Shown here: positions 43,652 through 53,562 of the stretch, in pieces | How the letters are laid out: every line of letters begins with the position of its first letter | Position numbering within the stretch: the first letter of the stretch is position 1 | Source: Agapanthus africanus | Lineage: Eukaryota; Streptophyta; Magnoliopsida; Asparagales; Amaryllidaceae | DNA: 64,000 bases | Assembly (NCBI GenBank): GCA_030015575.1 | Contig: CM057347.1 | Coordinates: 505,923,176-505,987,175 of the forward strand | Direction: 5' to 3' | The notes under the pieces: generated by a model | Databases searched by the model: none | Told to the model about the DNA's origin: nothing | What the model saw: only the letters and a program-made list of their open reading frames with translations | Made by a program: the position numbers and the translations under genes

Positions 43652-45889
43652 ATGTCTTCGACGATGAACTCAGCTCCTGTCTCCTACACGATGAAGATAG
43701 ACTCCAGGACGGTCCTTCCGGCCAGTCTCGGGCGACAATGGGAGGAGCCGCTGCTACCATTCGGCTCTATTATGTTCATGCCTGTTGGCACCATCCCGGC
43801 TCCTCAAGCCCCGGTGGCAGACAAACCAGTCTCAAAAGGCAGGAGACCAAATGTGGTGGTCGCGAGGGCACCTCAGCCCAAGCGCAAGTCCGTTTCCGAA
43901 CGACTCTCCATGGCCCCAGCTGGGGGCAAGGCCACCAACACCAACAAAGCTACAATGCGTCCCGAGCAAGCTCCAGCGGTGCCCTTGACCACTGCTCGAT
44001 TGGATGTCTTCTCTAAGCTCCCCTCTGATCAACTCATAATGGCTTCCCGGGTAGCGGATGCCCGCCAAGCCTTCAAAATCGAGAAGCTGAGGGAGAAAAG
44101 GCTCAGGTATAGAGCCAACAAAAGGGCTAGGGCTCCTGCCAGGCTGAACCTCATGAGGTTCGAAGAGCAGGATTACCCCGCCGAAGATGAGAAAATGGCT
44201 GGGTATGTGGTCCACACTGTCTACATGGTAAGCACGCGCAGCAAGAGCAAGGACGGGGCTACCACATCTCAAACCCAATCTGGCTTGAATGTGGTGGCCG
44301 CTTCCCAAGAACAGCCGCCTCTGCTGGGTGATGAAAACCCTCTCGATGAGGATGATAGGCAGAAAGACCTTTCGGTCCATGAGGAGTCGGGCTCAGAAAG
44401 AGAAGAAGAGCCGACTTTCCGCCCTAGGACCGCGGAGCAAGAGCTGCTTCAAGAGCTCCGAAAGCAGCTCAGAAGCAAAGACAAGGAGATGGCCAAGCTC
44501 TACTCCAAAATCGATGACTTGACGAATGTCGTGATGCAGCTCACGGCCCGACTTGCCTCTCAGCCGCCCAATCAAGCGCAGGACTCTCATGAACCAGGAA
44601 ACGGTGTCTCGAAACAGCCGACGCCCGTTCCCCTAAATCCAAAAGTGGGCGGACCGCATGAAAATCAGTTGCATCCTATCTCGGGAAATGTCTTGGCTAC
44701 CGATGATAGTAGCCCGCTAACTCAAGATCAAATCATGGATTTGGTTGCCAGCAAAGTCAAAACATTGGTGGCCGAAGCCGAAGCGCAAAAAGATGTTAGC
44801 AGTAGTGGGAGACCATATCCTGCTCAGTATGATCTAGTAGAATTTCCTAGCGGCTATGTCATCCCCAAATTCGGGAGATTCGATGGGACGGGAAATGCGA
44901 ATCAGCACATCGCCCACTTCAAAGCCTCATGCGGGAATACTGGGGGCAACGATGCGCTTCTCCTCCGCCAGTTTGTTAATAGCTTGACCGATGTTGCTTT
45001 CGACTGGTACGCGAGCATACCGGATGGCTCTGTTACTACTTTCGTCCAAATGGAATCTTTGTTTCGACAAAGGTTCATGAGCGTCAGCGATAAGATCACC
45101 ATTGCGGAGCTCGTAAGGACCAAGCCCAAGAACAATGAAAGCAGCACGGATTTTATAACCCGATGGTGCAATCTCTCCGTCAAATGCGAACCACCGATAG
45201 AGCAAGACCAATCTGTCAGTCTCCTCGTCGGAAATCTCAACAATTGGATGGCCCCGTTTCTATGCACCGCGGGTCTCAAAACATTCCAAGAGCTGACCAG
45301 GAAAGTTCAGATGCTGGAGCGCTCAAAGCAGGAGTCCTCCTCGGATTCCCAAAATAACAATAGGTCCTGGAGAAACCGAAAGGACGATAATCGTAAAGGC
45401 GGAGATCCCGACGATTCTGAATCTTTCAATGCTTCGGCTAACCGAAATAAGCAAGGGATGAGCGGGCCTAGCGCCAACCAGCCTCGGAAGCCAATGTTCG
45501 GAGAGGGGGGAGAATCTCCACTGAAAGAGAAGCTGGATAAGGTCTATTCCTTCAGAAGGGACAAAATCCGTAAAATATTCAAAGACGCCCTGAAAAACGG
45601 TCTACAACTGCCAGAGTCAAAAAGACCGCAGGAAGCGAATAGGACCGACGACCCCAAATACTGCCCCTATCACAGAGTGATAGGTCATGCCATTGAGGAC
45701 TGCTTCGTCTTCAAAGATTGGGTCGAAAAGCAATACAAGGCAGGAGAGATAGAACTGTCCAAAGGCGTGTTAGTAAACAGTCAAGATGCGACCGCCAATT
45801 TCATACAAACGGAGACCGAAGTTCTTCGTGAAACCGATTCTCTCAGGCATCTGCCTTTCTCTGAAAACAGTCGACCACCACGTCATTAA
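43652..45889 (+). CDS. gag polyprotein of the gag-only element, intact
   Basis: 745 codons from ATG 43652 to TAA 45887-45889, no internal stop. The N-terminal ~250 residues are Pro/Lys-rich, with ADARQAFKIEKLREKRLRYR. A predicted coiled coil (ELLQELRKQLRSKDKEMAKL) lies at about 260-304. The retrotransposon gag capsid domain (PKFGRFDGTGNANQHIAHFK to WMAPFLCTAGLKTFQEL) spans about 403-545. A CHHC finger (YCPYHRVIGHAIEDC) lies at about 669-684, followed by FKDWVEKQYKAGEIEL. The open frame in an otherwise gene-free element suggests recent selection on gag or a very young copy. The stop codon lies within a small repeat. Probable role: particle formation and packaging of its own RNA, with pol from a relative. 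Confidence 0.9.
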   Translation: MSSTMNSAPVSYTMKIDSRTVLPASLGRQWEEPLLPFGSIMFMPVGTIPAPQAPVADKPVSKGRRPNVVVARAPQPKRKSVSERLSMAPAGGKATNTNKATMRPEQAPAVPLTTARLDVFSKLPSDQLIMASRVADARQAFKIEKLREKRLRYRANKRARAPARLNLMRFEEQDYPAEDEKMAGYVVHTVYMVSTRSKSKDGATTSQTQSGLNVVAASQEQPPLLGDENPLDEDDRQKDLSVHEESGSEREEEPTFRPRTAEQELLQELRKQLRSKDKEMAKLYSKIDDLTNVVMQLTARLASQPPNQAQDSHEPGNGVSKQPTPVPLNPKVGGPHENQLHPISGNVLATDDSSPLTQDQIMDLVASKVKTLVAEAEAQKDVSSSGRPYPAQYDLVEFPSGYVIPKFGRFDGTGNANQHIAHFKASCGNTGGNDALLLRQFVNSLTDVAFDWYASIPDGSVTTFVQMESLFRQRFMSVSDKITIAELVRTKPKNNESSTDFITRWCNLSVKCEPPIEQDQSVSLLVGNLNNWMAPFLCTAGLKTFQELTRKVQMLERSKQESSSDSQNNNRSWRNRKDDNRKGGDPDDSESFNASANRNKQGMSGPSANQPRKPMFGEGGESPLKEKLDKVYSFRRDKIRKIFKDALKNGLQLPESKRPQEANRTDDPKYCPYHRVIGHAIEDCFVFKDWVEKQYKAGEIELSKGVLVNSQDATANFIQTETEVLRETDSLRHLPFSENSRPPRH

Positions 45890-46180
45890 ACTGGGAACAA
45901 TCGACCTCTAAGTCGTTAAACTGGGAATGTAAAAAAAATGTAAATAAAAAAAATGTGTAAATAAAAGAAAAATAAAGAAAAGCCGAAATGATGGGGCAAC
46001 TCGCAATAAAAATCAGCGAGTAAAAATAAAAATGAAAATAAAGCCGAAATGATGGGGCAACCGCGAATAAATAGCCGAAATGATAGGGCAATCGCGACCT
46101 TCGCGATAAGAAAAGCTGAAATGATAGAGCAATCGCGGTAAAATAAAAAAAAACAAAAAAAAACAAAAAAAAAAACAAGG
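45890..46180 (+). repeat. Short repeats after gag, including AGCCGAAATGATGGGGCAA units
   Basis: Two units with GTCGTTAAACTGGGAA directly after the stop codon, A-rich filler, then four copies of AGCCGAAATGATGGGGCAA or variants with CGCGAATAA/CGCGACCTTCG linkers. Matching units occur at 57980-58195 in the Tat 3' region. Confidence 0.85.
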
Positions 46181-46403
46181 GCGGATGATGAGTTGCTCCT
46201 GGCATTATTCCAGTGCAGCAATGCAGACGCCAAACAAAAATCCAATTTCCCAAAATTCTTTCAGCCCTACGGCCAGTCCCCAAATTGACTACCGTATACA
46301 ATCTACGGGCTCAAATAATTCTCAGCATACCCATGCCCCACCGCAACCACCAGTTACGCGGCTGGTCTCCGCCTTTGGAATTATGCTTCATTGGAAAGAC
46401 CCA

Positions 46404-46576
46404 CTCATGTGTCCTCACGATGCATGAGGAGAACAAACCTTCGTGAGATCCTTACGACTCACCAAGGAAAAACACACTTAGGAGTCCTCACGACTCTTAA
46501 GGAGAAAATACACCTGCGGGATCCTTACGACTCGTAGGGAGAAGATGCTTTTATGGGACCCTCACGGCCCATAAAA
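46404..46576 (+). repeat. Stem-loop array A
   Basis: Five hairpins in 173 bp: (1) CTCATGTG/TGCATGAG around TCCTCACGA (46404-46428); (2) GTGAG/CTCAC extended by CCTT/AAGG around ATCCTTACGA (46438-46467); (3) CTTAGGAG/CTCTTAAG around TCCTCACGA (46477-46501); (4) CCTGCGGG/CTCGTAGG around ATCCTTACGA (46513-46538); (5) TTTTATGGG/CCCATAAAA, perfect 9 bp, around ACCCTCACGG (46549-46576). Stems differ, loops are nearly constant. Followed by the CTTAGG...CCTAAG hairpin. Confidence 0.88.
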
Positions 46577-46585
46577 TTGAAAAGT

Positions 46586-46620
46586 CTTAGGTGATAGGGA
46601 TCCAAACCTGTCTCCTAAGC
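46586..46620 (+). repeat. Conserved terminal hairpin after array A
   Basis: CTTAGG pairs with CCTAAG, and inside it a second short stem forms between AGG and CCT near GGGATCCAAACC. Equivalent hairpins follow arrays B (47317-47350), C (57468-57503), D (57809-57846) and E (59417-59453), and precede array G in reverse (14719-14754). Confidence 0.75.
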
Positions 46621-47134
46621 CATCGCTCCCCAATCCCCAAGTGGCGAATGATGAGTCGCTCCTGGTACCATATTCCAGTGCAGCGATGCAGACGCCAACC
46701 AAATTCCAAATCCCAATCCCCAACGGCGAATGATGAGTCGCTCCTGGTACCATATTCCAGTGTAGCGATACAGACGCCAACCAAATTCCAAATCTCATAC
46801 CAACGGCGAATGATGAGTCGCTCCTGGTACCATATTCCAGTGCAGCGATGCAGACGCCAACAAAGTCCTGAAATGTTTCTGGCCCTACGGTCTGGATCAT
46901 ATATCCTGCAAAACCGTATACAATCCACGGGCGTAAAACAATCCCGATCTCTCCAAAAAAAAAAGGAAAAGAAAAAAAAAAGAACGGTATGTCCACAAGC
47001 AAAACGGGCACGGATGAAAACCCGAAAGGGCTCCGTGAGTAAAAACAGCAGGACTGCCGGCGAGTTTGTGAAAACCCGAAAGGACGCAAACTCGTAAAAA
47101 AAAAAGAAAAGAAAAAAAAAATAAATGAAATGCA

Positions 47135-47307
47135 CTCGCAAAGTCCTCTCGACTTTGTGAGGAGAAAATTCCCGCGTGAGATCCTTACGACTCACAAAGG
47201 AGCAACACACTTGGGGGTCCTCACGACTCCTTAGGAGAAAATACACCTACGGGATCCTTACGACCCGTAGGGAGAAAATACTTTGTGAGACCCTTACGGC
47301 TCACAAA
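47135..47307 (+). repeat. Stem-loop array B
   Basis: Five hairpins in the same order of loops as array A: CTCGCAAAG/CTTTGTGAG around TCCTCTCGA (47135-47161), GTGAG/CTCAC around ATCCTTACGA, a weaker GGGGG/CTCCT one around TCCTCACGA, CCTACGGG/CCCGTAGG, perfect, around ATCCTTACGA (47246-47271), and TTTGTGAG/CTCACAAA, perfect, around ACCCTTACGG (47282-47307). Confidence 0.88.
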
Positions 47308-47536
47308 ATGGAAAAGCCTTAGGTGACAGGGATCTAAACCTGTCTCCTAAGCCAACAATTCCCAAATCCTCTCGGGGCAAATGATGAGTTGCTCCTGGCA
47401 TTATTCCAGTGCAGCAATGCAGATGCCAAACAAAAAAAAACCAATCCCCAAAATCCTCTCAGGACAAATGATGATTCGCTCCTGGTACCATATTCCAGTG
47501 TAGCGATGCTGATGTCAACCCAAATCAAATCAACCA

Positions 47537-49062
47537 ACGAGCTCTACGTCGGAATCATGCTTCGTCCCAGAATTTACCCCGTGTCGAAATCATGCTTCGC
47601 CTCGGGATATCTACCTTCCCTGCCCGAATTATGCTCCACCTCGGAATCAAGTCAACCAGCAAGCTCTGCGTCGGAATTATGCTTCGTCTCAGAATGCACC
47701 TCGTGTCGAAATGATGCTTCGCCTCGGTGTAACGACCTCCTCGTCGGAATTATGCTCCGCCTCGGAATCAAATCAACCAACGAGCTCTACGTCGGAATCA
47801 TGCTTCGTCTCAGAATGTTCACCCCGTGTTGAAATGATGCTTCGCCTCGGTGTACCTGCCTTCCCTGTCGAATTTATGCTTCGTCTCGGAATCAAGTCAG
47901 CCAACAAGCCCTGCGCCGGAATCATGCTCCGTCTCAGAATGTACCCAATGTCGAAATCATGCTTCGCCTCGGAGTATTTGCCTTCCCTTGTCGGAATTAT
48001 ACTTCGCCTAGGAATCTACCTCTGCATCGAAATCATGCTTCGGTCAGAATGTCTGCCGCTCATCGGAATGATGCTCCGAACCCTGGAATCATGCTCCGCC
48101 CATCGGAACGATGCTCCGATCCCTGGAATTACGCTCCGCTCTTCGGAAAGATGCTCCGAACTCTGGAATCATGCTCCGCCCTTCGGAAAGATGCTCCGAA
48201 CCCTGGAATCATGCTCCGCAAATTGGAATGATGCTCCGATCCTTGGAATCATGCTCCGCTCTTCGGAATGATGCTCCGAATCATGGAATTATGCTCCGCT
48301 CTTCGGAAAGATGCTCCGATATCTGGAATTATGCTCTGCCTTTCGGAATGATGCTCCGAACCCTGGAATCATGCTCCGCCCATCGGAACGATGCTCCGAT
48401 CCCTGGAATTACGCTCCGCTCTTCGGAAAGATGCTCCGAACTCTGGAATCATGCTCCGCCCTTCGGAAAGATGCTCCGAACCCTGGAATCATGCTCCGCA
48501 AATTGGAATGATGCTCCGATCCTTGGAATCATGCTCCGCTCTTCGGAATGATGCTCCGAATCCTGGAATTATGCTCCGCTCTTCGGAAAGATGCTCCGAT
48601 CTCTGGAATTATGCTCTGCCTTTCGGAATGATGCTCCGAACCCTGGAATCATGCTCCGCCCATCGGAACGATGCTCCGATCCCTGGAATTACGCTCCGCC
48701 CTTCGGATGGATGCTCCGAACCCTGGAATTACGCTCCGCCCATCGGAATGATGCTCCGATCCCTTGGAATTATGCTCCGCAAATTGGAATGATGCTCCGC
48801 TCATCGGAATGATGCTCCGCTCATCGGAATGATGCTCCGATCCTTGGAATTATGCTCCGCTCTTCGGAAAGATGCTCCGATCTCTGGAATTATGCTCCGC
48901 TCTTCGGAAAGATGCTCCGATATCTGGAATTATGCTCTGCCTTTCGGAATGATGCTCCGAACCCTGGAATCATGCTCCGCTCATCGAAATGATGCTCCGA
49001 TCCCCAGGAATCATGCTCCCCGGGATGATGCTTCGCCTCTGGAATGATGTTCCACCTCGAAA
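47537..49062 (+). repeat. 20-bp satellite with 280-bp higher-order repeat
   Basis: A degenerate left part (47537-48042; GGAATCATGCTTCGCCTC-like units separated by spacers) passes into regular 20-bp units GGAATNATGCTCCG plus six variable bases. Units alternate GATGCTCCGATCCCT and GGAATTATGCTCCGC to give a 40-bp pair. Blocks starting at 48101, 48381 and 48661 repeat nearly exactly at 280 bp. Several long open frames run through it because the unit lacks stops; they are not genes. Confidence 0.93.
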
Positions 49063-49122
49063 TTCAGCTTCAAGATCCATCAATTTCATGCACACAACTC
49101 AAATGTGCGGTGTGCATTTATT

Positions 49123-49136
49123 GATGGGGGGCACTT
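49123..49136 (+). other. Polypurine tract of the gag-only element
   Basis: GATGGGGGGCACTT immediately before the 3' LTR start TGTTGGGG at 49137. It matches the reverse copy at 320-333. Confidence 0.8.
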
Positions 49137-51106
49137 TGTTGGGGTAAAAATTTACACCCCGGTTGACCGAGTCAAAGTCAAGGTCAACCCCAAGCCAGGT
49201 GGGCCCAAGCCCAGGTCAAGTGGGCCCATGCCCAGGTCGAGTCCGAAACATGAAGCGGCCGACCCTCTCCATGCCAAAAATGAAATCATGTAACAAATAA
49301 TTTTTATGTAATTTTTGTGCATGAATGTAAACAAAATGGGCACAAAGCCAATATTTTGTAAGCCCATGGCTTATGTGCAAAAATGAAATGGCACATGAGC
49401 CATGGGATGGCTAAAATGCCATTTTTGTAAAGCCCAAGGGGCTATATGTAAATATGTAAGCCTATATAAGGCAACATGATGATGAATAGAAGAAGACTTT
49501 TTTCATTCCCTCAAAAACTAGGGTTTGTTCCTCCACTCTCTCTTCTTCAAGTTCTTCCTCTTCCTTTTTATTTTCTAAATAAATCAAGAGCTTAGCTCTC
49601 TCTTTTTTAAAAACTAAATAAAGTTTTACCATAAACCCATCTCCAAAAACTCCATCAAGAGAAGAAAAGGGTCTCTTTTTTTTATCATCCAAGATCTAGA
49701 TCTTGGAGTTTCAAGAGAATCCATTTTGAGTTTCTTCTCAAAGGAGAAAAGAGAAAATCTTTTGGAGTTCAACTCCATAAATAAAATTCTTTTGGAGTTC
49801 AACTCCACTGCAGAAATTCTTTTGGAGTTTAACTTCCCCAAAAAAAATACTTTTTTGGGGGAGTTTAACTCCACATTATAATTTTTATAGCCATATAAAA
49901 TTATTTTGGAGTTCAACTCCACTACAAAAATTCTTTTGGAGTTTAACTCCACAGTAAAAATCTTTTGGAGTTCAACTCCACAAATAAAGTTCCTTTGGAG
50001 TTCAACTCCACAAATAAAATTCTTTTGGAGTTTAACTCCACTACAGAAATTCTTTTGGAGTTTAACTCCACAAAAAAATACCTTTTTTGGGGGGGGGAGT
50101 TTAACTCCACATTATAATTTTTATGGCCATATAAAATTCTTTTGGAGTTGAACTCCACGTTAAAAATAAAAAAATAAAAAAAAATAAATAAATAAAATAA
50201 AAAATAAAAAAAAAATTTGCGGTCACATGCTTTGCATGTGACCGGGTCACATGTTTAACATGTGACCCCCCTCACATGAAGGGTCACATGTTAAACATGT
50301 GACCCCCTCACATGAGGGGTCACATGGTAAACATGTGACCGGGTCACATGCAAAACATGTGACCCCCTCACATGAGGGGTCACATGTTAAACATGTGACC
50401 CCCTCACATGAGGGGTCACATGTTGAACATGTGACCGGGTCACATGCAAACCCCCTCACTTGAGGGGTCACATGTTAGCATATGATCCCCATTTTTTTTA
50501 AAAAAAATAAATAAATAAAATAAAATAAAATAAATTCTCTTTCCTTCTTTCTTCCTTCTTTTTTTATTTAAAATAAAAATAAATAAATATTAAATAAATA
50601 AAAATAAATTATAAATAATATTTAAAAATTTAAAAAAAACATAATTATTTTCTTTTCTTCTTTTCTTTATTTAACCCCTTTTTCTATTTAAAAAAATATT
50701 AAATAAATAAAAATAATATTTTTAAAATTAAAAAATATTTAAAAATTTATTTAAAAAAATAATAATTCTTCAAATATTTATTTACTTATTTATTTTCGTT
50801 TTTATATATAGAAAATATATATATATGTATATATCTCTCTTTACAAGTGGAACAAAACAAAAAAAAAAATATACACACACCAACGCACCGCATATTGAGT
50901 TCGCACGACCAGTTTAACCCGTCAATCGGAGGTTCCTTCGCTCCAAATGCGAGGGGTAATTAACGGCAGCTTAGTCCGCGGCTGCCGGAGATTCGGATCC
51001 CCACAATCAATAAACTCCGGCCTACCCTAGGCAGGGGGAATCTGTAGTACGCCTGACAAGCGCGCGCGTATTCCCATCTCAATGGGGTGACGAAAAACAC
51101 CCTACA
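49137..51106 (+). repeat. 3' LTR of the gag-only element
   Basis: 1970 bp, TG...CA, with TATA at 49463-49470, the GGAGTTYAACTCC array at 49757-50159 and the CACATG dyads at 50220-50489. It ends ACCCTACA before TATGT. Confidence 0.93.
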
Positions 51107-53562
51107 TATGTATTGATTATAGAAAACTCAATGCTGCCACGAGGAAAGACCACTTTCCTCTACCATTCATTGATCAGATGCTGGAACGCTTAGCAGGACG
51201 AGAATATTATTGTTTTATGGACGGATACTCAGGCTACAATCAGGTCCCCATCGCCAAAAAGGATCAAGATAAAACCACTTTTACTTGTCCTTTTGGTACC
51301 TTTGCTTACAGTCGCATGCCCTTTAGGCTATGCAATGCTCCCGCTACCTTTCAGCGGTGTATGATGGGGATATTCTCTGATATGGTAGAGAATTTTTTAG
51401 AGATCTTTATGGAAGATTTCTCGATTTTTGGAGACTCTTTTTCTGATTGCCTTGCGAATCTTGACGCTGTTCTTACTCGTTGCAAAGAGAAGAACTTGAC
51501 TTTGAACTGGGAAAAATGCCATTTTATGGTCCAAGAAGGAATAGTACTTGGACATGTCATTTCACAGAAAGGCATTGAGGTTGACAGAGCTAAGATAGAT
51601 GTCATTCAAAACCTACCTCATCCCAAAAGCGTCAAAGATATTCGATCTTTCCTTGGCCATGCGGGCTTTTATAGGAGATTCATTAAGGACTTTAGCAAAA
51701 TTGCTAGACCTTTAACTCTTCTCCTGGCTAAGGATACGACCTTCCATTTTGACTCGGATTGCGAGACAGCTTTCGACTCACTTAAACACTCACTCACTTC
51801 AGCCCCCGTTTTATCATCACCAAACTGGGACTACCCCTTTGAGCTGATGTGTGACGCATCTGATTTTGCAGTAGGTGCAGTCTTAGGACAGCACATCGAA
51901 AAGATGCCACACGTGATTTACTATGCAAGTAAGACCCTGAATGATGCGCAAATCAATTATACAACCACAGAAAAAGAACTTTTAGCGGTTGTATTTGCAT
52001 TAGAAAAATTCAGGCCTTACTTAATTGGCTCTCCTATAGTTGTGTATACTGACCATTCCGCTTTAAAACATCTTCTGGCGAAGAAAGATGCAAAAGGTCG
52101 ACTAATACGTTGGATCCTTCTGTTACAAGAATTCGATCTTGTTATCAAAGATAAGAAAGGATGTGAAAACGTAGTAGCTGACCATCTGTCACGCATCATT
52201 TCTTCCCCTGTGACCCTGCCGATCAATGACTCGTTTCCTGACGAACAACTCTTGAGCATATCCGCTGAACCATGGTTCAGGGATATTGTGAACTATCATG
52301 CCACGGGACTAATACCGAGCGATTGGTCAAAACAGGACAAATATCGTTTTCTTTCCCAAGTAAAACACTTTTACTGGGACGAGCCCTATTTGTTTAAATA
52401 TTGTCCTGATCAGATCATTCACCGGTGTGTCCCAAATGAAGAGTTCAAGAGTGTTCTTTCATTTTGTCATGATCAGGCTTGTGGGGGTCACTTTGGTCCT
52501 AGAAAGACAGCGGAAAAGGTTTTGCAATGTGGATTTTATTGGCCGACCTTATTCAAGGACGCATTTGAGTATTGCAAAACCTGTACACAATGTCAGTATA
52601 CGGGTAGAATATCCCAGAGGAATGAAATGCCTCAGCAACCCATCTTGGTTGTTGAAATATTTGATGTTTGGGGCATTGATTTTATGGGTCCTTTTCCCAA
52701 CTCCTTTGGGAATTTGTACATTTTGCTGGCGGTTGATTATGTCTCCAAGTGGGTAGAAGCCATTCCATGTCGCACTAATGACAAGAAAGTTGTCATTAAG
52801 TTCTTGAAAGAGAATATCTTTTCGCGATTTGGACACCCACGCGCTATCATTAGCGATAATGGGACACATTTCTACAACAGATCTTTTGAGACTCTGATGC
52901 GAAAATACTCAATCAACCACCGACTTTCTACACCCTATCATCCCCAAACAAGCGGGCAGGCTGAAATCTCAAACAGACAAATCAAACTTATCCTGGAAAA
53001 GACTGTTGCTAAAAATAGAAAAGACTGGTCGACCAAACTGACGGATGCTCTTTGGGCATTCCGAACTGCATATAAAACCGACCTAGGAATGTCTCCATAT
53101 AGGATAGTGTTCGGGAAAGCATGTCATTTACCTGTCGAGATAGAGCATAAAGCATTGTGGGCTATAAAAGAAATAAATTTTGATCTAAACCTTGCTTGCA
53201 CCTTTCGGAAGCTGCAAATAAATGAGCTAAGCGAACTCCGCGATGAAGCTTATGATAACGCTGTAATCACAAAGAATAGGACTAAGGTTTTTCACGATAA
53301 AAATATTTTGAGGAAAACATTTTCACTTGGTCAACAAGTCCTTCTTTATGATTCACGATTACACCTTCACGCGGGTAAGCTCCGATCTCGATGGAAGGGA
53401 CCTTTTGTTGTGCGGTCTGTATACCCGCACGGGGCAGTAGAAGTAGAAAATGTTAAAAACGGCACCTTTTTTAAAGTAAATGGTCATAGACTAAAGCCGT
53501 ATTTTTCCACTGACCCCACGGAGGAGCACTTGTTCTTACAAGAGCCAGTTTATTTGGATTAA
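51107..53562 (+). pseudogene. pol of the Athila-like element: RT palm, RNase H, integrase
   Basis: The frame resumes with [19 protein letters not shown] and runs to TAA 53560-53562 with no stop. [15 protein letters not shown], then [16 protein letters not shown], where the family has PFGLCN (AGG at 51325-51327), and FMEDFSIFG, where the first catalytic Asp is Glu (GAA at 51412-51414). RNase H has [14 protein letters not shown], the Glu in [22 protein letters not shown] and ADHLSRI. Integrase has CKTCTQCQ, Asp in GIDFMGPFP, Asp in ISDNGTHFY and Glu in GQAEISNRQ. Only the inner insertion and the RT changes disable it. Confidence 0.9.

Larger units (their letters stand above)
46183..47517 (+). 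repeat. Dispersed copies of a 54-bp cassette
   Basis: Copies at 46183, 46643, 46728, 46804, 47380 and 47466 share GCGAATGATGAGTCGCTCCT, CATATTCCAGTG and CAGCGATGCAGACGCC. Short inverted pairs (GCGA/TCGC, CTGG/CCAG, GCA/TGC) recur in each. Reverse copies lie at 1355-1500, 14640-14700 and 15133-15182, and one more at 57868-57925. Confidence 0.85.
41540..51106 (+). mobile_element. Gag-only non-autonomous LTR element of the Tat lineage
   Basis: Two 1970-bp LTRs (TGTTGGGGTAAAAATTTACA to ACCCTACA), target duplications TATGT at 41535-41539 and 51107-51111, a primer site at 43515 and a polypurine tract at 49123-49136. The only gene is a 745-codon gag; the other 3.2 kb of interior is repeats. LTR, primer site, gag finger and 3' modules tie it to the Tat-type element at 28-35 kb. 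This matches the described class of terminal-repeat elements carrying only gag (TR-GAG), which need polymerase in trans. Confidence 0.92.

Noticed and set aside
47711..48812. Long open frames rich in MLRSLELCSA-like repeats
   Set aside because: They are translations of the 20-bp satellite, which lacks stop codons in several phases.
48043..49062. CRISPR-like regular repeats
   Set aside because: Spacers are not unique, the units are tandem, and the context is a plant retrotransposon.
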